DNA from: Rosenbergiella epipactidis
GTDB lineage: Bacteria; Pseudomonadota; Gammaproteobacteria; Enterobacterales; Enterobacteriaceae
Direction of reading: 5' to 3'
Assembly (NCBI RefSeq): GCF_018494055.1
Contig: NZ_JABBFQ010000002.1
Span: 483,642-547,641 of the forward strand
Length of the DNA: 64,000 nt
The translations under genes were made by a program, and so were the position numbers. Numbering within the stretch: position 1 is the stretch's first letter; every line of letters begins with the position of its first letter. The notes beneath the pieces are model-generated. The model had not been told where the DNA came from. It ran no database searches and saw nothing but the letters and a program-made list of their open reading frames with translations. This document shows positions 11,415 through 24,517 of this stretch, in pieces.

Positions 11415-12347
11415 TTATCCAAATTCGCGTAGTCGATTGGTTAACTTTTCCAGAGGAGAAGGTTCACGATCTTGACGATCTTTTTCACCCGTAATAATCA
11501 CCGTGGCCGTGGTACCTGCTGGGAAACGATTACCCACTTGTTCATCAAGATGAATACGAACCGGCACACGCTGTGCTAGACGAACCCATTCCAAGTTCGA
11601 ATCGACGTTCGCCATTCCTTTACTGTCATTACTGCTACTACTATTGGTGACACCCGAGGCGACACTTTCTACCGTCCCGCGCAGTTTTAAATTACTCCCT
11701 AAAGGCGTAATCTCTGCACGAAGGCCACGGCGTACCGCATGAAGTTTCGTCTCTTCTAAGTAAGCGGTGACGTAGAAGGTGCGGTCTTTCACCAATGCTA
11801 CAGCAACTGAACCACGATTGATAAATTCGCCACCGTAAACATTAAGGTTAGTGACCCAGCCATCTGCCGGCGCTTTAACCGTTGCACGAACCAGGTCGAG
11901 CTGAGCCAGATCCCGTGCTGCAGCCGCTTTAGCAAGTTGGTGTTCACTGGTTTGGAGATCGTTGTTCGCCTGCTCTACCGCTTCCCGAGATAACGCCACA
12001 GTGCTAAGTTGATTACGCCTTGCCGCTTCGCGTCTTTTTTCGGCAACCACTGCTTGGTAGTAATCGACATCGGCCTGCGCTTCGTCTAAGGCTTCCTTAA
12101 ATCGCGGGCGATCAATTTCAAACAGTGTTTCTCCCTGCTTCACGTATTGGTTATCGTGCACGTTCACTTGTGTAATCAATCCCGTTACGTCGGGTGCAAT
12201 CGCGACCACATCGGCGGAGAATTTTGCGTCACGTGTCCAAGGGGATTCGGTGTAATACACCCATGTACGAAAAACAATCACAATGGCGATAATCACTAGC
12301 ACAAAAGTAATCGCGTAGCGGGCCACTTTTTTTATTAACGTTTTCAC
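11415..12347 (-). CDS. aaeA: Aromatic acid efflux membrane-fusion adaptor AaeA
   Basis: This 310-residue HlyD/EmrA-type adaptor has one N-terminal membrane helix (about 10-30), a lipoyl/barrel-sandwich core, a coiled-coil hairpin (about 85-150) and a beta-barrel. A GTG at 12347, preceded by GAGGT, gives exactly the E. coli length and the VKTLI start. The longer frame from a TTG five codons upstream has no such signal. The GTG lies 7 bases after the aaeX stop, indicating coupled translation. Confidence 0.93.
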   Translation of the reverse strand: MKTLIKKVARYAITFVLVIIAIVIVFRTWVYYTESPWTRDAKFSADVVAIAPDVTGLITQVNVHDNQYVKQGETLFEIDRPRFKEALDEAQADVDYYQAVVAEKRREAARRNQLSTVALSREAVEQANNDLQTSEHQLAKAAAARDLAQLDLVRATVKAPADGWVTNLNVYGGEFINRGSVAVALVKDRTFYVTAYLEETKLHAVRRGLRAEITPLGSNLKLRGTVESVASGVTNSSSSNDSKGMANVDSNLEWVRLAQRVPVRIHLDEQVGNRFPAGTTATVIITGEKDRQDREPSPLEKLTNRLREFG

Positions 12348-12354
12348 TGAAACC

Positions 12355-12558
12355 TCAGACAATTAGACTCGAAACCAGATAAAACACACAGCAGTAAAGG
12401 GCGGTATTAACCAGTGCCGGATGCCACACCAAATCGTAGATTCCCGTTGGCGTAAGCACTTTTTTCACTAGCCAAAACACAATGAGAGATAAGATAAGCT
12501 CAACAAAAATAGGTGGAAATGAGAGCCCAAATATCACCAAAACTGGATGCACACTCAT
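12355..12558 (-). CDS. aaeX: Small membrane protein AaeX
   Basis: This 67-residue protein has two hydrophobic helices (about 5-30 and 46-66) around a conserved [13 protein letters not shown] loop. It is the first gene of aaeXAB and its exact function is unknown even in E. coli (DUF1656). AAAGGA lies 5 bases before the ATG. Confidence 0.92.
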   Translation of the reverse strand: MSVHPVLVIFGLSFPPIFVELILSLIVFWLVKKVLTPTGIYDLVWHPALVNTALYCCVFYLVSSLIV

Positions 12559-12823
12559 GTAAAATCCTTTAACACATTAGCCAGCGAGCCACTCGGCATG
12601 GGTTACTGGAAAGCTTTAAGATCCATAATGGCGACTTACTTGGTTAGAAGGTAACAAAAACTGTACTATTACCCGTCGGGGACCAAACCAAAAAATCACT
12701 ACAGTTAGAAACGACGATGCGAGAATAGAGAAATAAACTTCTATTTATATCGCTATAGTAACGTGTCTTTGCGATCATTTTCTATATTTTGTGAACTAAA
12801 TCACTTTTAACTCAGAGTTAATA
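12559..12823. promoter_or_regulatory. Divergent aaeX / aaeR control region
   Basis: This is 265 bases of non-coding DNA between divergent aaeX and the LysR regulator aaeR. It must hold both promoters and the AaeR operator. I could not place a convincing promoter or LysR box by eye. Confidence 0.4.
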
Positions 12824-13744
12824 ATGGAACGATTAAAACGAATGGCTGTGTTTGCCAAAGTTGTCGAACAAGGCTCATTTACCGCCGTTGCACAGCAAAT
12901 GCAGGTCAGCGTTTCTTCAATCTCACAGACCATCTCCCGCTTAGAGGATGAGCTAAATATTAAGCTGCTCAACCGCAGTACTCGGCGTATTGGAATGACT
13001 GAAGCGGGAAAAATTTATTACTTGGGTTGTCAACGAATGCTCAATGAGGCCACTCGCGTCCACGAGCAATTATTTGAGTTTAATAATACGCCAGTGGGGA
13101 CGTTACGTATTGGCTGCAGCACGACAATGGCACAAAACGTTCTCGCCCCTATCGCAATGAAATTGTTGGCCGATTATCCGGGGCTCGAGATCGATCTGAT
13201 CACGGATAACCCAACCCCCGATCTGATTACGCATGGACTGGATCTGGTCCTCAGGACCGGACACTTAGAAAATTCTACGCTGTTCTCTCGCCAGATTGGC
13301 GCGATGCCGATGGTGATTTGCGCCAGTAAAGAGTATCTCAGCCAAATTTCGCTTCCCACCCATCACAGTGAGTTAGCGTCGCTATGTTGGCTAGAGTATA
13401 CCTTGTCGCCTTATAATGAGATGGAACTCACCGCCCCAGATGGCGAATTAATTCACCTTTCTCTTAGCGGTCGTTTCGCCACCAATGACCCACAAACCTT
13501 GGTGCATTGGCTCAAGTCAGGCGCCGGCATCGCTTATATGCCAATGATGTGGATAATGGATGAAGTGAAACAAGGGAATATCCACATATTACTGCCCGAC
13601 TACAGTTCTAAGCCGCGTCCCGTCCATGCGTTATATACAGAAAAAGATAAATTACCGCTAAAAGTCCAAATCTGCTTATCTTTACTCGCCGACTATTTTA
13701 AAGAGATGGCCACGCGCTACGAGCTGTTTTTAAGTAAAAGGTAG
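12824..13744 (+). CDS. aaeR: LysR-type activator of the aae efflux operon
   Basis: This 306-residue LysR-family regulator has an N-terminal winged helix-turn-helix (about 1-60, SFTAVAQQMQVSVSSISQTISRLE) and a C-terminal effector domain (about 90-300). In E. coli AaeR activates aaeXAB when aromatic acids accumulate. Its divergent position next to aaeX supports the same role. Confidence 0.9.
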   Translation: MERLKRMAVFAKVVEQGSFTAVAQQMQVSVSSISQTISRLEDELNIKLLNRSTRRIGMTEAGKIYYLGCQRMLNEATRVHEQLFEFNNTPVGTLRIGCSTTMAQNVLAPIAMKLLADYPGLEIDLITDNPTPDLITHGLDLVLRTGHLENSTLFSRQIGAMPMVICASKEYLSQISLPTHHSELASLCWLEYTLSPYNEMELTAPDGELIHLSLSGRFATNDPQTLVHWLKSGAGIAYMPMMWIMDEVKQGNIHILLPDYSSKPRPVHALYTEKDKLPLKVQICLSLLADYFKEMATRYELFLSKR

Positions 13745-13766
13745 CGTTACGCTACCTTCTATCTCT

Positions 13767-15212
13767 CTAGGCCGTACCACCTACCGTCAAGCGGTCGAGT
13801 TTTAAGGTCGGTTGACCGACACCGACGGGGACACTTTGTCCCTCTTTGCCACACACCCCAACGCCTTTATCAAGCGCCAAGTCATTACCGACCATTGAGA
13901 TCTGCTGCATCGCTTCAATCCCTGACCCAATCAAGGTTGCCCCTTTAACCGGAGAGGTAATTTTTCCTTTCTCAATTAAATACGCTTCCGACGTCGAGAA
14001 GACGAATTTGCCTGACGTAATATCAACTTGCCCGCCCCCAAAATTAGGCGCGTAGATACCATAATCGACACTTTCAATGATCGCTTGCGGGGTTGATTGA
14101 CCTGCTAACATATAGGTATTGGTCATTCTTGGCATAGGCAGATGTGCATAAGACTCCCTTCGACCGTTACCTGTCGGTGGAAGCCCCATTAATCGTGCGT
14201 TCAATTTATCTTGGATAAAGCCTTTCAAGATACCCTTTTCAATCAATACATTGTATTGACCTGGCACCCCTTCATCGTCGATAGCAATCGATCCACGTAG
14301 ACCATTCAAGGTACCGTCATCCACGACAGTGCACAGCTCCGATGCTACAGGCTGCCCCATTTGGCCGCTAAACATTGACGTACCACGACGGTTAAAATCG
14401 CCTTCTAAGCCGTGACCGACCGCTTCGTGGAGTAACACTCCCGGCCAGCCTGCGCCGAGGACCACTGGCAGCGTGCCAGCCGGAGCTGCCACGGCAGAAA
14501 GATTGACGAGAGCCATTCTTACCGCTTCTTTTGCCCAGCCGTCACAGCGCGTTTCACCCTGTTCATCGAGTAAGAAGAATTCATAGCCGGTCCGTCCACC
14601 CCCGCCGCACGAACCATGCTCGCGTTTCCCTTGATCTTCAACCTGAACGCTAATCGATAAGCGTACTAAGGGCCGAATATCGGCAGCAAAAGTACCATCT
14701 GTGGCGGCAATTAGGACTTCTTCGTAAACGCCCGATAAGTGAGCACTTACCTCTTGAACACGTGGGTCGGCATCACGTGCTACGCGGTTAACTCGGTGCA
14801 ACAGGGCGATTTTATCTTCGCGCGTCAAACTGTCTAATGGGTTAATCGCAGCATATAACGCTTTATGCTCTACCGCGGCGAGGGTGCGTATTTTACCATC
14901 GCCTTGCTCTTGAACGATGCTGCGTGCAGCACCGGCACTTTGTTCGAGGGCCTTTAACGTCAGCTGATCCGCATAAGCAAAACCGGTTTTCTCACCGCTC
15001 ACAGCACGAATACCGACACCTTGGTCAATATGCCAAGACCCTTCTTTAATGATGTTATCTTCAAGTCCCCACGATTCATGCATGCTGGACTGAAAATAGA
15101 GATCACCGTAGTCCAAATGGCGTTCTGAAAGCTGGCTGAGTACGCGTGAAAGGTCATCGTGCGTAATAGTATTTTGAGTTAGTAAATGCTCGCTAACCAG
15201 GTTCAGTTTCAT
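13767..15212 (-). CDS. tldD: Metalloprotease TldD
   Basis: This 481-residue cytosolic zinc metalloprotease works with TldE/PmbA in trimming unfolded peptides and in CcdA or microcin B17 processing. The HExxxH zinc motif is seen as HEAVGH at residues 262-267. Length is identical to E. coli. It lies downstream of yhdP on the same strand; tldE is not in this window. Confidence 0.95.
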   Translation of the reverse strand: MKLNLVSEHLLTQNTITHDDLSRVLSQLSERHLDYGDLYFQSSMHESWGLEDNIIKEGSWHIDQGVGIRAVSGEKTGFAYADQLTLKALEQSAGAARSIVQEQGDGKIRTLAAVEHKALYAAINPLDSLTREDKIALLHRVNRVARDADPRVQEVSAHLSGVYEEVLIAATDGTFAADIRPLVRLSISVQVEDQGKREHGSCGGGGRTGYEFFLLDEQGETRCDGWAKEAVRMALVNLSAVAAPAGTLPVVLGAGWPGVLLHEAVGHGLEGDFNRRGTSMFSGQMGQPVASELCTVVDDGTLNGLRGSIAIDDEGVPGQYNVLIEKGILKGFIQDKLNARLMGLPPTGNGRRESYAHLPMPRMTNTYMLAGQSTPQAIIESVDYGIYAPNFGGGQVDITSGKFVFSTSEAYLIEKGKITSPVKGATLIGSGIEAMQQISMVGNDLALDKGVGVCGKEGQSVPVGVGQPTLKLDRLTVGGTA

Positions 15213-15272
15213 AAGTTCTCACTTTTAATTTACGCCAACGAGATAATCACTCGTTATGGCTTTTTTCATTCT

Positions 15273-18200
15273 TTACTTACGCAGGACTTCTTTGACGTGC
15301 GGTTTGTCCATAGGTCCAGTGATACTGTAACGTAATAAGGATATTTTACTCCAGATCGGGGACAATACTTTACTTGCCGCCACGACTGAAGCGCCCACAA
15401 TAGGGTTGATTGCGAAGGCCGCGGCAACACCGACCGGTACTGAAATTTCAGGGGCAACGGTGGCTAACAGATCAAACTGACGATTGACGAAATTCACCTC
15501 ACCGCGCATACCAATATCCGCTTCTAAGCCATCGATATTAAGATTTTCAGTATGTAACACCCCTTTGTCTAACCAAGCGGTTCCTGTAATGCTGTCGTAG
15601 TAAAAACCGCTATCCAAGGTGCCGCGAAAATCTAAACTGACTTTACGCAGTAACGCATCGACGCTTAATAGGCGTAATACTTGCCCGGCAGTACCTGTCT
15701 CGACATGCCTGAACGTTCCCTTACCTGCATTCAATGTCAGTAATCCACTTAATGTTTTAATGGAGGGCTGCCAAGGAACATCTTTCCAATGTAAGTCGTA
15801 ACCAAGATGTAGCGGGGTATCACTCACAGGCACCTCAACGCCAAACCAATGGGCAGCATCCTCTAAATTATCGGTATGCAGATGGCCTTTAAGGGCCGTA
15901 CGTTCTTGTCCAGGAACATTATTCCACTCTCCCATCACGGATAAACGGCTACGCCCTGTGTCGACAGTCCCCTCTCGTAAGGTTAGCGTGTGCTGATTAG
16001 CACTTAATTTTCCTTTAATTTGACCAAAGTTTTGTCCGGCAAACCAACAGGAAGAGCAGGTCGCATCCAATTTCGGCCATTGGCTAAAATCGAGATGATT
16101 ATCGGGTAGGGCTTTTTCGGCGTGTTGCTCCGTGCGGCGAGTGGAGAACTGTGGATTATAATAGAGGTAATCCATATTGAGCAGCCAAGGCTGCCCCGGC
16201 CGAATCTGTAGGGAGCCTCGTGCCTCATCGCTGTTCACCGATAGATGAGGGCTTGACAGTAACTGTTGTACCTGAAGACGAAGGTTACGCCATTGCTGCC
16301 CATACAGGGCTAATGCCGGCGTCGTTACCTGCAGTGTTGCAGGCAGCTCAAAGGGAATCGACTCCCGCCAATTTTGCTCTGTGGTAGAGGGCTGCCGCGT
16401 TTTTTTCGCCGAGCTTGGTGTGGCTGAAGGAAGCTTTTTCAATGTCGCCATCAACTTGTCGCCGTCAAGGGCGGGTAACCGAATATCCATCATCGCTTGC
16501 AAGGGTAAGGATGGATGTTCGTCAGCCTGACTGGTCCACTGCCCTTTCTCAAGTGCCAGCCGAGGTGATAACCGCCATTGGGTGGTGAATCGTTGTTGAT
16601 GATCGATCACGCCCTGCACTTGTAGCGTCGATAAATTGCCCGTGGCCTCAACAGAGAGCGGGAAGGCACTGGGTTTAAGGTTTAATGCTTCCGGCAGTTT
16701 GCCTCTGACTCGGGTTGCATCACTGACGACCTTAACCTGGTAAGTGGCCCCACCATGATGAGGCAAAGCAATTGCCACTTGGCTATGCCAAGGTAACCGC
16801 CCAATTAACTGCTGATGTAACGTTTTTGGGAAGGCGTTAATTTTCTCTAAAGCCCAATCACCCTCAGCCTGAATATCAATCGCAAACTGTTGCGCTTGTT
16901 CTTGCGTAGAGAAATTCACCTTGATCGGTTGTCCAAACCACTGGGCTGATATCGGGGTACTCTGTAAGCGTCCATTATTATACGTAAACCGCCCCGTTAC
17001 GCCTTTCATTTGCGTTTGCAGCGGCACAATAGTGAGTTGATTATTTTTTAGGTTAACGTCCCCCTTTGCGATCACCTCTTTTCCATCCAAAGGAATCGTT
17101 AACCCTAAATGCCCGTAGACTTCCCCATTAACCTTAAGTTGGTCTAATGCACTGCCGACACTTTTCGCTAGGGGCGTCTGTTTCATATAACGGTGGATAT
17201 CTTCCCCTTGCCCACGAATATCCCCCTCGATCAATAATTGTTCTTTATGATAGTCGGGGATATCAGCCGTCACCTGTGTGACAGGAACATTACCTAAGCG
17301 GATTGCATCAGCTTTCATCCATAGTCCGTTATTGACAAAGTTCAGATCAATATCAAGAGGTGACAATGCAGGCCACCCTGGCTGAAAAGCAAATTTTGCT
17401 TGTTTTAACGGAACGGTGACTTGGAACGTTCCCTCGTTATGGATAAACGGGAATTGATGTGGATTCCCCGCAAAGACTAAGGTGGCATCCTTTGCCTTAC
17501 CCCCTTTAATAGCGGTACTCAGGTAATGCACTAACCCTTTTGGCATAATCTTTATAGGAAAATAACGCCAAGCATCCGCACCATCTGTGGCATTAATCCC
17601 CGCCAAAATCTGCAAATTCGGTGGACCATCATTCGACTGTTGGTACGAGAAATCTCCTTTGGCGGCAACCGATTTTGCGCTAACGTCGATATCGTGTCCT
17701 GAGAGGGCGAGAGCCTTATCCTGCCGCTTCCATGCAAATCCCCCGGAGAAATGGTTAAGTTCGATCGGAGCCAGCAGTTGTCCCTGAGAGGCCAAAGTTT
17801 GTTGGCCTAATTCTAGCGTGGTTTCACCTTGCGCCATCCCTCCAGTCAACGAGCCAGAAAATCCTGTGACTGCCGGTAATTTCTGAAAGGCTTGCCAACT
17901 CAGTTGCTGCCACTGCGCGGCAACACGGGTCTGCTGCAGATCGTGAAGCGGGATATCAGCAGCAAGACGAGTGATCAGCCCTTGAGGGTTAGCCTGCTGC
18001 CATAAGTTGGCATAAGTAGACTGTAATGGAGAAAGCAGTGGCACCAGCGGGCTAAGGCGAGCAAGATCGATATTGGCTGCACGGAGGCGTATCGCTGAAT
18101 GCTCTGCCGGTAACCAAGGCTGCTCGTTGTCAGCTTGCCAATTTAGGGCTAAGCTTCCTCGCGGCCAGCGCGTATTGTCGATACTGATCCCTGTATCAGG

Positions 18201-19103
18201 AAGCAGTAAGACAAAACCTTTACCCACCCGCGTTAACTTAGCCGATAGCTGCGTCAACGATAACTGATGAGCCGCTTGATTTGCCTGTTGCCACTCGGCG
18301 TCGCCGCGATTAATGATAACATCGCCAGAGGATAGCTCCCCATCTGACATATGCAGCCAAACCATTAAACTGAGGTGGGCTTTTTTTAAGTTGGTATTCT
18401 TATTGACCCAATTCCCTAACCACGGTTTGGCGTCAATATCATCCACTTTGATCCAGACAGTGCCTTTATCCAGTAACTGCTGCTTATCCTGCAAATCCAC
18501 CCGCAATTGCGCGGTACCATGTTGGCTGGTAAAGCTGCTCAGATTCACTAAACCTTCTGCTCGATGTAATTTCCCTTCATTAAACCAAGTCAAGGTGGGT
18601 ATGTTCAGCGTCACACGCTGGCCTGAAGGAGAGGGAAAATCAATCGTACTTTCACGGAGAATAAAATGGTCAAAACGCTGTAAAAAGAGATTCTTCACTT
18701 TATTACTGTCGTAACCGTTATGCGTCGAAGACTCTTTTTGTGGGAATTGCTGTATAAAGAAGTGAAGCTGCCAGAAGGTTAGGTCGCGGAATTGTAACTT
18801 AGCATGAAGGAGAGATTGCCAGACGTCTAAAGCGAGCGTGACTTTCTTTATCTGTAATTTACCGCCATCGGCCAACTCCGCCGAAAAATTATCGACGTTA
18901 AGGGTAGGACCAAAGTTTTTCCACTCACCTTGAAGCTTATCGGCCGAGAAGTGGATGCCGGTTGCGGTCGATGCAGCATTAAGCAGTTGTGCGCGATAAT
19001 GGTCCATGTGAGGCATAGCCAAGCGTAAAGCCGTCACAAACAGTGCAGCAATTACAATCAGCGCGGTAATTATCCGTAATATCCATTGTGATAACCTGCT
19101 CAC
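15273..19103 (-). CDS. yhdP: AsmA-like envelope lipid-transport protein YhdP
   Basis: This 1276-residue protein has one N-terminal membrane helix (about 8-28) and a very long periplasmic beta-rich body. The C-terminal AsmA_2/DUF3971-type segment ends ISLLRYSITGPMDKPHVKEVL. YhdP, with TamB and YdbH, carries phospholipid to the outer membrane. The start is GTG with GAGGGG in front. Length is close to E. coli (1266), and conservation is strongest in the first 160 and last 250 residues. The gene lies between rng and tldD as expected. Confidence 0.93.
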   Translation of the reverse strand: MSRLSQWILRIITALIVIAALFVTALRLAMPHMDHYRAQLLNAASTATGIHFSADKLQGEWKNFGPTLNVDNFSAELADGGKLQIKKVTLALDVWQSLLHAKLQFRDLTFWQLHFFIQQFPQKESSTHNGYDSNKVKNLFLQRFDHFILRESTIDFPSPSGQRVTLNIPTLTWFNEGKLHRAEGLVNLSSFTSQHGTAQLRVDLQDKQQLLDKGTVWIKVDDIDAKPWLGNWVNKNTNLKKAHLSLMVWLHMSDGELSSGDVIINRGDAEWQQANQAAHQLSLTQLSAKLTRVGKGFVLLLPDTGISIDNTRWPRGSLALNWQADNEQPWLPAEHSAIRLRAANIDLARLSPLVPLLSPLQSTYANLWQQANPQGLITRLAADIPLHDLQQTRVAAQWQQLSWQAFQKLPAVTGFSGSLTGGMAQGETTLELGQQTLASQGQLLAPIELNHFSGGFAWKRQDKALALSGHDIDVSAKSVAAKGDFSYQQSNDGPPNLQILAGINATDGADAWRYFPIKIMPKGLVHYLSTAIKGGKAKDATLVFAGNPHQFPFIHNEGTFQVTVPLKQAKFAFQPGWPALSPLDIDLNFVNNGLWMKADAIRLGNVPVTQVTADIPDYHKEQLLIEGDIRGQGEDIHRYMKQTPLAKSVGSALDQLKVNGEVYGHLGLTIPLDGKEVIAKGDVNLKNNQLTIVPLQTQMKGVTGRFTYNNGRLQSTPISAQWFGQPIKVNFSTQEQAQQFAIDIQAEGDWALEKINAFPKTLHQQLIGRLPWHSQVAIALPHHGGATYQVKVVSDATRVRGKLPEALNLKPSAFPLSVEATGNLSTLQVQGVIDHQQRFTTQWRLSPRLALEKGQWTSQADEHPSLPLQAMMDIRLPALDGDKLMATLKKLPSATPSSAKKTRQPSTTEQNWRESIPFELPATLQVTTPALALYGQQWRNLRLQVQQLLSSPHLSVNSDEARGSLQIRPGQPWLLNMDYLYYNPQFSTRRTEQHAEKALPDNHLDFSQWPKLDATCSSCWFAGQNFGQIKGKLSANQHTLTLREGTVDTGRSRLSVMGEWNNVPGQERTALKGHLHTDNLEDAAHWFGVEVPVSDTPLHLGYDLHWKDVPWQPSIKTLSGLLTLNAGKGTFRHVETGTAGQVLRLLSVDALLRKVSLDFRGTLDSGFYYDSITGTAWLDKGVLHTENLNIDGLEADIGMRGEVNFVNRQFDLLATVAPEISVPVGVAAAFAINPIVGASVVAASKVLSPIWSKISLLRYSITGPMDKPHVKEVLRK

Positions 19104-19135
19104 TGTCCCCTCACTCTACGATCCATCGACTGCGA

Positions 19136-20605
19136 TTACATAAGTACTACATCAAACTGCTCTTGAGTATAGAGGGGTTCGACTTGTACCTTGACCTGTT
19201 TACCTAAAAAGATTTCGACTTCCGCCAGTGCATGGGCTTCTTCATTCTTTAACGCCTCACAGACTCTCGGCGACGCATACACTAAATAGCTGTCGGAATC
19301 GTAACTATGATGAACACGCACAATCTCGCGCATGATCTCATAGCAGACCGTATCGGCGGTTTTCACGCTGCCACGTCCTTGGCAGGTTGGGCATTTTCCA
19401 CACAAAATATGTTCGAGGCTTTCGCGGGTCCGCTTACGGGTCATTTCCACTAAACCTAACGATGAAAAGCCATTGATACTGCTTTTCACTCTGTCTTTAC
19501 TCATCGCACTTTCTAATGTGTGTAATACTCGGCGACGGTGTTCTTCATTACTCATATCAATAAAATCGATGATGATAATGCCGCCTAAATTGCGTAACCG
19601 AAGTTGACGGGCAATCACTTGTGTGGCTTCGATATTGGTATTGAAAATCGTTTCTTCGAGATTACGATGCCCCACAAAGGCCCCAGTATTAATATCGACG
19701 GTGGTCATTGCCTCGGTCTGATCAATAATCAGATAACCACCAGACTTTAACGTCACTTTTCGTTCCATCGCCCGTTGGATTTCATTCTCCACGTCAAACA
19801 GATCGAAAATAGGCTGCTTACCGCTATAGTGCTCGAGTTTTTCCGTTAGCTCAGGGACATACTCGGCGGTAAACTCCAGTAGCTTTTCGTAGGTCGCTTT
19901 AGAATCGACCCGAATATGGTCAAGCGGTGCCTCAACGAAATCGCGTAATACCCGTGCCGCCAAGGCAATCTCACCATAAAGCTTAATTCGCGTCTGATTA
20001 CGCTTCTTACGCTTACAAACCTTTGCCCATAAACGCTTTAGAAAGGCGGCATCTCGTGCCAGCTCAGCATCGCTGATCCCTTCTGCTGCGGTACGAATAA
20101 TGAATCCACCTTGCTCATCACAATATTGATGAACTGCCTGTTTGAGGCGTGCGCGCTCCGCTTCACTCTCGATGCGTTGTGAGACCCCTACATGGGAGGC
20201 ACCAGGCATAAAAACCAGATAGCGGGAAGGCAGTGTGATATCCGTTGTCAGCCTCGCCCCTTTCGTTCCAAGCGGATCTTTAACCACTTGTACCATCAAA
20301 TCTTGGCCAGGCCGAACTAATTCAGAAATATTTTTAACATGAAATTTCTTCTGCTCTTCTCCTGCCACACATTCGGTATGTGGCACGATATCGGAAGCAT
20401 GGAGAAACGCAGATTTATCTAAGCCAATATCGACAAAGGCCGCTTGCATACCGGGCAAGACACGGCTTACACGACCTTTGTAGATATTGCCGACGATCCC
20501 TCTTTTCGCTTCTCGCTCAATATGGATTTCTTGCAAAATTCCACTATCGAGGTAAGCAACACGTGTTTCAGAAGGCGTAACATTGATCAGTAGTTCAGCA
20601 GTCAT
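19136..20605 (-). CDS. rng: Ribonuclease G
   Basis: This 489-residue RNase E/G-family endoribonuclease matures the 5' end of 16S rRNA and cuts some mRNAs. The S1-like domain is at about 38-120. The catalytic DNase I-like region includes TVDINTGAFVG and IIIDFIDM. The zinc-link cysteines appear in CGKCPTCQGRG near residue 405. The longest frame starts two codons upstream at a GTG that overlaps the AAGGAG ribosome binding site; the ATG at 20605 is the start. Confidence 0.95.
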   Translation of the reverse strand: MTAELLINVTPSETRVAYLDSGILQEIHIEREAKRGIVGNIYKGRVSRVLPGMQAAFVDIGLDKSAFLHASDIVPHTECVAGEEQKKFHVKNISELVRPGQDLMVQVVKDPLGTKGARLTTDITLPSRYLVFMPGASHVGVSQRIESEAERARLKQAVHQYCDEQGGFIIRTAAEGISDAELARDAAFLKRLWAKVCKRKKRNQTRIKLYGEIALAARVLRDFVEAPLDHIRVDSKATYEKLLEFTAEYVPELTEKLEHYSGKQPIFDLFDVENEIQRAMERKVTLKSGGYLIIDQTEAMTTVDINTGAFVGHRNLEETIFNTNIEATQVIARQLRLRNLGGIIIIDFIDMSNEEHRRRVLHTLESAMSKDRVKSSINGFSSLGLVEMTRKRTRESLEHILCGKCPTCQGRGSVKTADTVCYEIMREIVRVHHSYDSDSYLVYASPRVCEALKNEEAHALAEVEIFLGKQVKVQVEPLYTQEQFDVVLM

Positions 20606-20626
20606 TAACACTCCTTATCGCTATCG

Positions 20627-21190
20627 CTAGGATTGAAAGTCAGTCAGCAATTCATACGTTTCCACCAGCGGCAATCCAACCACTGCAGAATAACTGCCCT
20701 GAATTTCACGGACAAAATTTCCACCCAGCCCTTGGATTCCATAGGCGCCCGCTTTATCCATGGGTTCCTGAGTCTCGATATAGTGACGAATTCGCTCGGG
20801 CGTCAAATGACAAAAAGTTACCGTTGTTTGTACACACCGCGTTATTATTTTATGTGAATCAGCAAGGGTAACGGCAGTGAATACTTGGTGAGAGTGACCT
20901 GATAATTGGGTCAGCATATCAAAGGCATGGCTAGGCGATAACGGTTTTTCCAGCACCCGATCCCCCACCACAACGATAGTATCTGCACCTAATACTGGCC
21001 GATTATCTGGGGCTATCTTAACCCCGGCCAGCGCTTTATCTCTCGACAACCTTGTCACATAATCGAGCGGTGACTCATTCGCCTGTCGTTGCTCGACAAC
21101 CTCAGTAACTAAACGAGTAAAGGGTACGCCTAATTGTGTGAGCAACTCGGCACGACGAGGAGAGGCTGATGCAAGATAAATGGGCAACAT
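20627..21190 (-). CDS. yhdE: dTTP/UTP pyrophosphatase (Maf family, YhdE)
   Basis: This 187-residue house-cleaning enzyme hydrolyses dTTP, UTP and modified pyrimidine nucleotides to the monophosphates. Maf motifs are visible: SASPRR (8-13), GADT near 69, EKP near 81 and AGAYGIQG near 148. It lies between mreD and rng on the same strand with short gaps, the conserved mre-yhdE-rng order. Confidence 0.93.
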   Translation of the reverse strand: MLPIYLASASPRRAELLTQLGVPFTRLVTEVVEQRQANESPLDYVTRLSRDKALAGVKIAPDNRPVLGADTIVVVGDRVLEKPLSPSHAFDMLTQLSGHSHQVFTAVTLADSHKIITRCVQTTVTFCHLTPERIRHYIETQEPMDKAGAYGIQGLGGNFVREIQGSYSAVVGLPLVETYELLTDFQS

Positions 21191-21198
21191 AAATAGCC

Positions 21199-21687
21199 TT
21201 ACTGAATCGAGAATTGATAACGTATCTTACGCATCAATAAAAATAGCCAAGGCCACAATAATCCATCGACCAATGCACCCATAAAAATTCCTGGGCGGAA
21301 GGTGATATCCGTCACCATAAACTGAACCCAAAAAACCATCACATCACTGACCAGCGAGAACAGCACGACAACACCAGCTTGTTGCCACAGCGCCAAATTA
21401 CGAAATAGCTGAAATCGGTAAACAATCAGGTAAGCAATAATACTGAACGTTAAGGCCCGGATCCCTAGGGTGGAGCCTGACACCAGGTCCATTACCATGC
21501 CGATAAAGAAACCTGTGCCGATATTCACGCGATGGGGTAACGCAAGAATCCAGTATAAGAGTAGCAGCAACATCCATGATGGCCGGAACATGTAATATTG
21601 CTCCGGCCAAGGCATCACTTGTAAAACGAGGGCGATGACAAACGAAAGCCAGATAACCCAACCACCTTGTCTACGATAGCGACTCAA
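21199..21687 (-). CDS. mreD: Rod-shape protein MreD
   Basis: This 162-residue inner-membrane protein has about five helices and belongs to the elongasome that directs side-wall peptidoglycan synthesis with MreB, MreC, RodA and PBP2. Its start overlaps the mreC stop by 4 bases (ATGA), so translation is coupled. Only 8 bases separate it from yhdE. Confidence 0.93.
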   Translation of the reverse strand: MSRYRRQGGWVIWLSFVIALVLQVMPWPEQYYMFRPSWMLLLLLYWILALPHRVNIGTGFFIGMVMDLVSGSTLGIRALTFSIIAYLIVYRFQLFRNLALWQQAGVVVLFSLVSDVMVFWVQFMVTDITFRPGIFMGALVDGLLWPWLFLLMRKIRYQFSIQ

Positions 21688-22715
21688 GGACGCCCTCCAG
21701 ACGGTAGAGACTGTCCTGTAGCCGCTGGAACTGTAGCGGCAGGGGGTGTTGCACTAGCCGAAGGGGAAGTTGGCGTCGGCGCCGTTGTCGCAGGGGATGT
21801 CCCAGCCGGAGTCGGTATTTGCGGCATCATCTGCTGTAAACGCTCATTCGCCACTTGATTGACCTCTTGGGGGGTTGCCGATACGCCGGATTTATTGTCA
21901 TTGTTCCACAATAATAATAGATAGCGTAAACGTTGCAAGTCCGCCGCAGGCCGCACTTCAATCACCGTTGTCGCGCGCTGCATATCCGGTGTGACAGAAG
22001 ACACGACACCGACCGGATACCCCTCAGGGAAGCGTCCACCTAACCCGGACGTCACGAGCACATCCCCGACTTTTACATCGGCATTTCCAGTCAAGTGTTC
22101 AAGTTGAAGGTTTTCGGTACAACCATTACCCGTTGCAATAGCCCGTAAATCGTTACGGAGTACTTGCACCGGTAGAGCATGTGAACCATCGCAGATCAGT
22201 AAGACTCGGCTGGAGAATTGGGCAACCGCAATTACCTGCCCCACGACGCCTTTATCACTAATCACTGGCTGGCCTTCGTACACGCCACTGCGTGAGCCTT
22301 TATCGATCACCACTTGATGACTATAAGGGTCGGTAGCTTCCGAAATGACTTGGGTCACCATTTTATGTTCGTCTTGGCGGAGCGGAGAACCGAGGAGTTC
22401 TCGTAGGCGCACGTTCTCTTGACGATATTGCCCCAACAACAATAACTGACTATTTTTCAGTCGTAACTCTCGCTGAAGTGCTTGGTTTTCTTGTTCAAGT
22501 GTCTGACGGGAGGTGAGAGCGTCTGCAGTACTGTCGAGGAAACGACGAGGGCCGTCAGCCATAAAGTAGAAAGGGCTGACTGAGGTATCGAGGTAGTCGC
22601 GTATCCCACGAAACGAGCTAACGTGACTGTCGGTTATGATCACTGCAATAGCCGCCAATACAGCTAATACTAAGCGTATCTGCAGAGAAGAGCCTCTGCT
22701 AAAAATCGGCTTCAT
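21684..22715 (-). CDS. mreC: Rod-shape protein MreC
   Basis: This 343-residue bitopic protein has a membrane helix at about 10-30, a periplasmic coiled coil at about 65-105, beta domains to about 275 and a low-complexity Pro/Ala/Thr tail. It scaffolds the elongasome. The frame extends 10 codons upstream, but the ATG at 22715 (MKPIFSRG) has AGGA in front and matches homologues. The tail is repetitive and, as usual for the family, poorly conserved. Confidence 0.94.
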   Translation of the reverse strand: MKPIFSRGSSLQIRLVLAVLAAIAVIITDSHVSSFRGIRDYLDTSVSPFYFMADGPRRFLDSTADALTSRQTLEQENQALQRELRLKNSQLLLLGQYRQENVRLRELLGSPLRQDEHKMVTQVISEATDPYSHQVVIDKGSRSGVYEGQPVISDKGVVGQVIAVAQFSSRVLLICDGSHALPVQVLRNDLRAIATGNGCTENLQLEHLTGNADVKVGDVLVTSGLGGRFPEGYPVGVVSSVTPDMQRATTVIEVRPAADLQRLRYLLLLWNNDNKSGVSATPQEVNQVANERLQQMMPQIPTPAGTSPATTAPTPTSPSASATPPAATVPAATGQSLPSGGRP

Positions 22716-22835
22716 AAAATCCTGCGTGTTTTTCACAAAAAACAAGGGAGCGCGTTTCGATGCACTCCCAAAGGCCGGAAAGGTAATTATGCTGAATTAA
22801 GCGTAGTGCAAGATCCTTTATTCAGCGAATAACCG

Positions 22836-24517
<1,682 letters not shown>
